Shown piece by piece: positions 5,537 to 7,401 of a stretch of DNA of 7,401 nucleotides. The translations under genes and the position numbers were made by a program. The DNA is taken from contig JAUVPY010000113.1 of assembly GCA_030598425.1 (NCBI GenBank), positions 1 to 7,401 on the forward strand, given 5' to 3'. This DNA is from Anaerolineae bacterium (GTDB lineage: Bacteria; Chloroflexota; Anaerolineae; 4572-78; NAK82). The notes beneath the pieces are model-generated. The model was not told the origin of the DNA. It worked only from the letters and a program-made list of their open reading frames with translations, and did no database searches. The stretch's first letter is position 1. The number at the start of each line of letters is the position of its first letter.

Positions 5537-6406
5537 GTGTCAATCGCGTTAATCAAAACAATGCGGCCTTCCCAGTGGACGAAAAACCTCGTTATCTTCG
5601 TGCCACTGGTCTTCGATGAAAAGCTCTTTCAAATCGAGCCTCTCACCCGGACGCTAATCGGCTTTGTGATGCTGTGCCTCATATCAGGGGCAGTGTACCT
5701 GATAAATGACCTGGTGGATATTGAGAAGGACCGGCAACACCCCACCAAACGCAATCGTCCTTTAGCTTCCGGCCAGCTTTCCAAATCAGTGGCGACTGCC
5801 GCTGCCATCCTGATACCGGCCGTTGTGCTGCCGCTGAGCTTTCTTCTCGACCCGGCCTTTGGGCTGATTCTCACTGGTTATCTGGTGCTGCAAATCGCGT
5901 ATTCATATTGGTTAAAAAACATGGTTATCATAGATGTGTTGGTGATCGCTGCCGGCTTTGTGCTTCGCGTGGCCGCCGGCGTCCCACTCGTGAACGCCGA
6001 ACGCTTCTCTCCCTGGCTCTATCTTTTTACCACTTTACTGGCCCTCTTCCTGGCCCTGGGAAAACGCCGGCAGGAGATCGCGCTACTGAAAAGTCAGGCC
6101 AGCAATACCAGAGCCGTCCTCGATCACTACAGCCTTCCTTTTGTGGACGAAATGATGGCCGTAGTTACCGCCGGCACCTTGATGACCTATGCCCTCTACA
6201 CCTTCTCCGCCCCTAATCTGCCGGAGAATCACACGATGATGTTGACCATTCCCTTCGTCATTTACGGGATTTTCCGATACTTGTACGTAATACACATCCA
6301 GGGCAACGGCGGCGCGCCAGATGAAGTGCTGCTGACGGACCATCCTTTGCAGGTGTCCGTGGTTGTGTTTGGGCTGGCGGTCGTGGTGATCTTGTATCTG
6401 GCGTGA
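5537..6406 (+). CDS. UbiA-family prenyltransferase, decaprenyl-phosphate phosphoribosyltransferase-like
   Basis: A 289-residue polytopic membrane protein. It begins ALIKTMRPSQWTKNLVIF (residues 4-21), the N-terminal signature of the DPPR synthase branch of the UbiA superfamily. It has the first Asp-rich motif INDLVDIEKDRQHPTKRNRP (N57, D58, D61) and the second conserved loop YSYWLK (122-127) with D133 and GFVLR (140-144). About eight or nine hydrophobic spans alternate through the chain. In actinobacteria the family transfers phosphoribose from PRPP to decaprenyl phosphate, the first step to the arabinose donor of the cell wall; in other phyla the polyprenyl-ribose product is less clear. GTG 5537 is chosen because of AGGAG 6 nt upstream, the promoter at 5477-5505 and the family's usual length. 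The frame runs open back to 5249 across the tlyA start, the hairpin and both promoters, which is not credible coding. The next gene follows after 23 bp, so they are probably co-transcribed. Confidence 0.87.
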   Translation: MSIALIKTMRPSQWTKNLVIFVPLVFDEKLFQIEPLTRTLIGFVMLCLISGAVYLINDLVDIEKDRQHPTKRNRPLASGQLSKSVATAAAILIPAVVLPLSFLLDPAFGLILTGYLVLQIAYSYWLKNMVIIDVLVIAAGFVLRVAAGVPLVNAERFSPWLYLFTTLLALFLALGKRRQEIALLKSQASNTRAVLDHYSLPFVDEMMAVVTAGTLMTYALYTFSAPNLPENHTMMLTIPFVIYGIFRYLYVIHIQGNGGAPDEVLLTDHPLQVSVVVFGLAVVVILYLA

Positions 6407-6421
6407 GGGAGAGTTAACTAA

Positions 6422-6427
6422 AGGAGG
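6422..6427 (+). promoter_or_regulatory. Shine-Dalgarno of the 143-codon gene
   Basis: AGGAGG inside AAGGAGGAG is a near-consensus site. It lies only 2 nt before TTG 6430 and 11 nt before in-frame TTG 6439, so neither start has ideal spacing and the exact start remains open. No ATG or GTG is available in this frame nearby. Confidence 0.6.
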
Positions 6428-6429
6428 AG

Positions 6430-6861
6430 TTGGCTACTTTGGTTTCATCTGGTCGCCGGCACGCGCTCTTTGCCGGCCTGGTGTTTAACGAAGAAGACGA
6501 AGCGGCCGAGGCGGTTTACATTGGTGACGAGCCCCATTATGTTATCCTCGACGCCGGCTTCCGTAGGCACGTGGAGTCCGAGCGCGTAGACCGCCAGGTA
6601 CTCCAGTGGCTTCAGGAGCAATTCTTCGCCAATCAGGAAATGATCACCGACGGCATCCTGACCATGCTGGGCAAAGACGACCTGTTCACCAAAGCAATGA
6701 TAGACGCTTCGATGCAAAACATGGATCAACTCATCCAACACGGCTTACCCGAGGACGCCCGCACGTGGCTAGGGATGTTTGGCTTTCGCATCATCGTTGA
6801 CATCCACGGCGATGTAATCCGCACCGACCTTCCCGCCCAAGAAGCACCCGACGAGTTCTAG
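6430..6861 (+). CDS. Small soluble protein of unknown function, second gene after the UbiA-family gene
   Basis: I do not recognise this 143-residue acidic protein. It has no signal peptide, membrane span or metal-binding cluster. The N-terminal third (LFAGLVFNEEDEAAEAVYIGDEPHYVILDAGFRRHVE in outline) alternates strand-like stretches, with a GDEPHYVI.DAGFRRHVE motif that looks conserved-domain-like. The middle (about 52-105) is helical (VDRQVLQWLQEQFF, then DLFTKAMIDASMQNMDQLI). The end has a WLGMFGFRIIVDIHGDVI strand pair and an acidic tail. It is a real gene by strong Shine-Dalgarno, coding-like base use throughout and tight spacing to the gene before it. Start is TTG 6430 or TTG 6439. The operon position suggests a role linked to the polyprenyl-phosphate enzyme or simply co-transcription. 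It ends 31 bp before the shared terminator stem. Confidence 0.75.
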   Translation: MATLVSSGRRHALFAGLVFNEEDEAAEAVYIGDEPHYVILDAGFRRHVESERVDRQVLQWLQEQFFANQEMITDGILTMLGKDDLFTKAMIDASMQNMDQLIQHGLPEDARTWLGMFGFRIIVDIHGDVIRTDLPAQEAPDEF

Positions 6862-6891
6862 CGCCTCCCCAGTGCCCCAAACAAAATGCAA

Positions 6892-6935
6892 CGCACATCG
6901 TGTAGCTCCGCAAGAGTGGAGCTACACGATGTGCG
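6892..6935. terminator. 18-bp perfect stem-loop between convergent genes
   Basis: CGCACATCGTGTAGCTCC (6892-6909) pairs without mismatch with GGAGCTACACGATGTGCG (6918-6935) around an 8-nt loop. It lies 30 bp after the 143-codon gene and 29 bp after the rpsI stop. Read on the minus strand it is followed by TTGCATTTTGTTTGG, a broken T-tract, so it fits intrinsic termination of rpsI best. On the + strand no T-run follows, so there it would block or protect 3' ends rather than terminate classically. Confidence 0.75.
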
Positions 6936-6964
6936 CTGCACGCGTGTCTGTCAAGGCGAGATGC

Positions 6965-7363
6965 TTAGCGCTTGGTGTATTGCGGGGCCTTGCGGGCTCG
7001 CTTGAGGCCTGGCTTCTTACGCTCTTTGGCCCGGGCATCGCGTGTTAGCAACCCGGATTTGCGCAACACCGGCCGATGCTCAGGATCAACCTTGAGCAAG
7101 GCTCGAGCAATGCCCAGACGAATGGCTCCTGCCTGCCCTGTAATGCCGCCGCCTTTCACAAGGACGGTCACACTAAAACGCCCAGTGTTGTTGGTAATTA
7201 TCAAGGGCTCGCTCAGGTGCTTCAAATCCCCATCGCGACTAAAATATTCATCCACCGGTTTGTTGTTGACCAGAATTGAACCATCGCCACCAGGGAATAA
7301 TCGCACCCGGGCAGTAGCCGTCTTTCGCCGTCCAAGACCTTCGTAGTATTGAGTATCTTCCAC
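6965..7363 (-). CDS. rpsI: 30S ribosomal protein S9 (uS9)
   Basis: A complete 132-residue uS9. It opens with [20 protein letters not shown], has [10 protein letters not shown] (32-41) and the family signature [19 protein letters not shown] (71-89), then [10 protein letters not shown] and a strongly basic C-terminal tail ending QYTKR. In the ribosome this tail reaches the P site and its last arginine contacts the peptidyl-tRNA anticodon loop; it is intact here. The start is GTG 7361-7363 with an AAGAGGA Shine-Dalgarno on the minus strand at 7367-7373, and the N-terminus matches the family. In most bacteria rplM (uL13) lies directly upstream in the same operon; only 38 bp remain to the window edge, so this cannot be confirmed. 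The 3' end is closed by the stem-loop at 6892-6935. Confidence 0.97.
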   Translation of the reverse strand: MEDTQYYEGLGRRKTATARVRLFPGGDGSILVNNKPVDEYFSRDGDLKHLSEPLIITNNTGRFSVTVLVKGGGITGQAGAIRLGIARALLKVDPEHRPVLRKSGLLTRDARAKERKKPGLKRARKAPQYTKR

Positions 7364-7366
7364 GAT

Positions 7367-7373
7367 TCCTCTT
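7367..7373 (-). promoter_or_regulatory. Shine-Dalgarno of rpsI
   Basis: AAGAGGA on the minus strand, 3-4 nt before the GTG start, supports the non-ATG start of uS9. A TAA (7372-7374, minus) overlaps it and could end an upstream rplM, but the frame cannot be judged from the few bases left. Confidence 0.5.
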
Positions 7374-7401
7374 ACCCCCTCAGCCTATATTGTCCATTGG
7401 C

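Noticed and set aside
7364..7401. 3' end of rplM
   Set aside because: Expected by usual gene order, but fewer than 13 codons are visible, two different stops are possible and no uL13 residues can be recognised.

Overview
The window looks like ordinary chromosome from a Gram-positive-like or Chloroflexota-type bacterium, probably an Anaerolineae relative. This rests on several things: moderately high GC, a large soluble RsbRD-like/GAF/PAS hybrid kinase, a UbiA-family polyprenyl-phosphate phosphoribosyltransferase, TlyA, and a DUF433/DUF5615 pair. The placement is inferred from gene-family style, not from a marker phylogeny. No phage, IS or CRISPR signal was found.

Left part (1-1603). The window opens inside the C-terminal end of a PLP-dependent cysteine desulfurase-like (class V aminotransferase) gene on the + strand. 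Convergent to it on the - strand is a two-gene toxin-antitoxin type module: a DUF433 antitoxin followed, with an ATGA overlap, by a DUF5615 PIN-like protein. It has a recognisable promoter and Shine-Dalgarno. Behind that promoter is about 500 bp without an intact gene. It contains a roughly 190-bp relic encoding the PLP-lysine segment of a protein of the same cysteine desulfurase-like family, that is, the part that should lie just upstream of where the intact gene enters the window.

Centre (1604-5320). A 968-codon cytoplasmic hybrid histidine kinase (N-terminal RsbRD-like region, GAF, PAS, HisKA, HATPase, REC, REC) is convergent with tlyA, an rRNA 2'-O-methyltransferase gene, with only 9 bp between stop codons. 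tlyA has a consensus -35, a 17-bp spacer and a -10 that places the transcription start at about the A of its ATG, which suggests a leaderless mRNA.

Right part (5321-7401). The 216-bp divergent region between tlyA and the UbiA-family gene holds two promoters, an operator-like dyad, a short tandem repeat and a large near-perfect hairpin not explained by either gene. The UbiA-family gene most likely starts at GTG 5537 and is followed at 23 bp by a small unrecognised gene. That pair converges on rpsI (ribosomal protein uS9, - strand), with an 18-bp perfect stem-loop between them acting as terminator.

Functionally this is a mixture of housekeeping (uS9, TlyA), envelope/polyprenyl metabolism, signalling and a small TA-like module. 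The least explained elements are the cysteine desulfurase relic and the hairpin between the divergent promoters.
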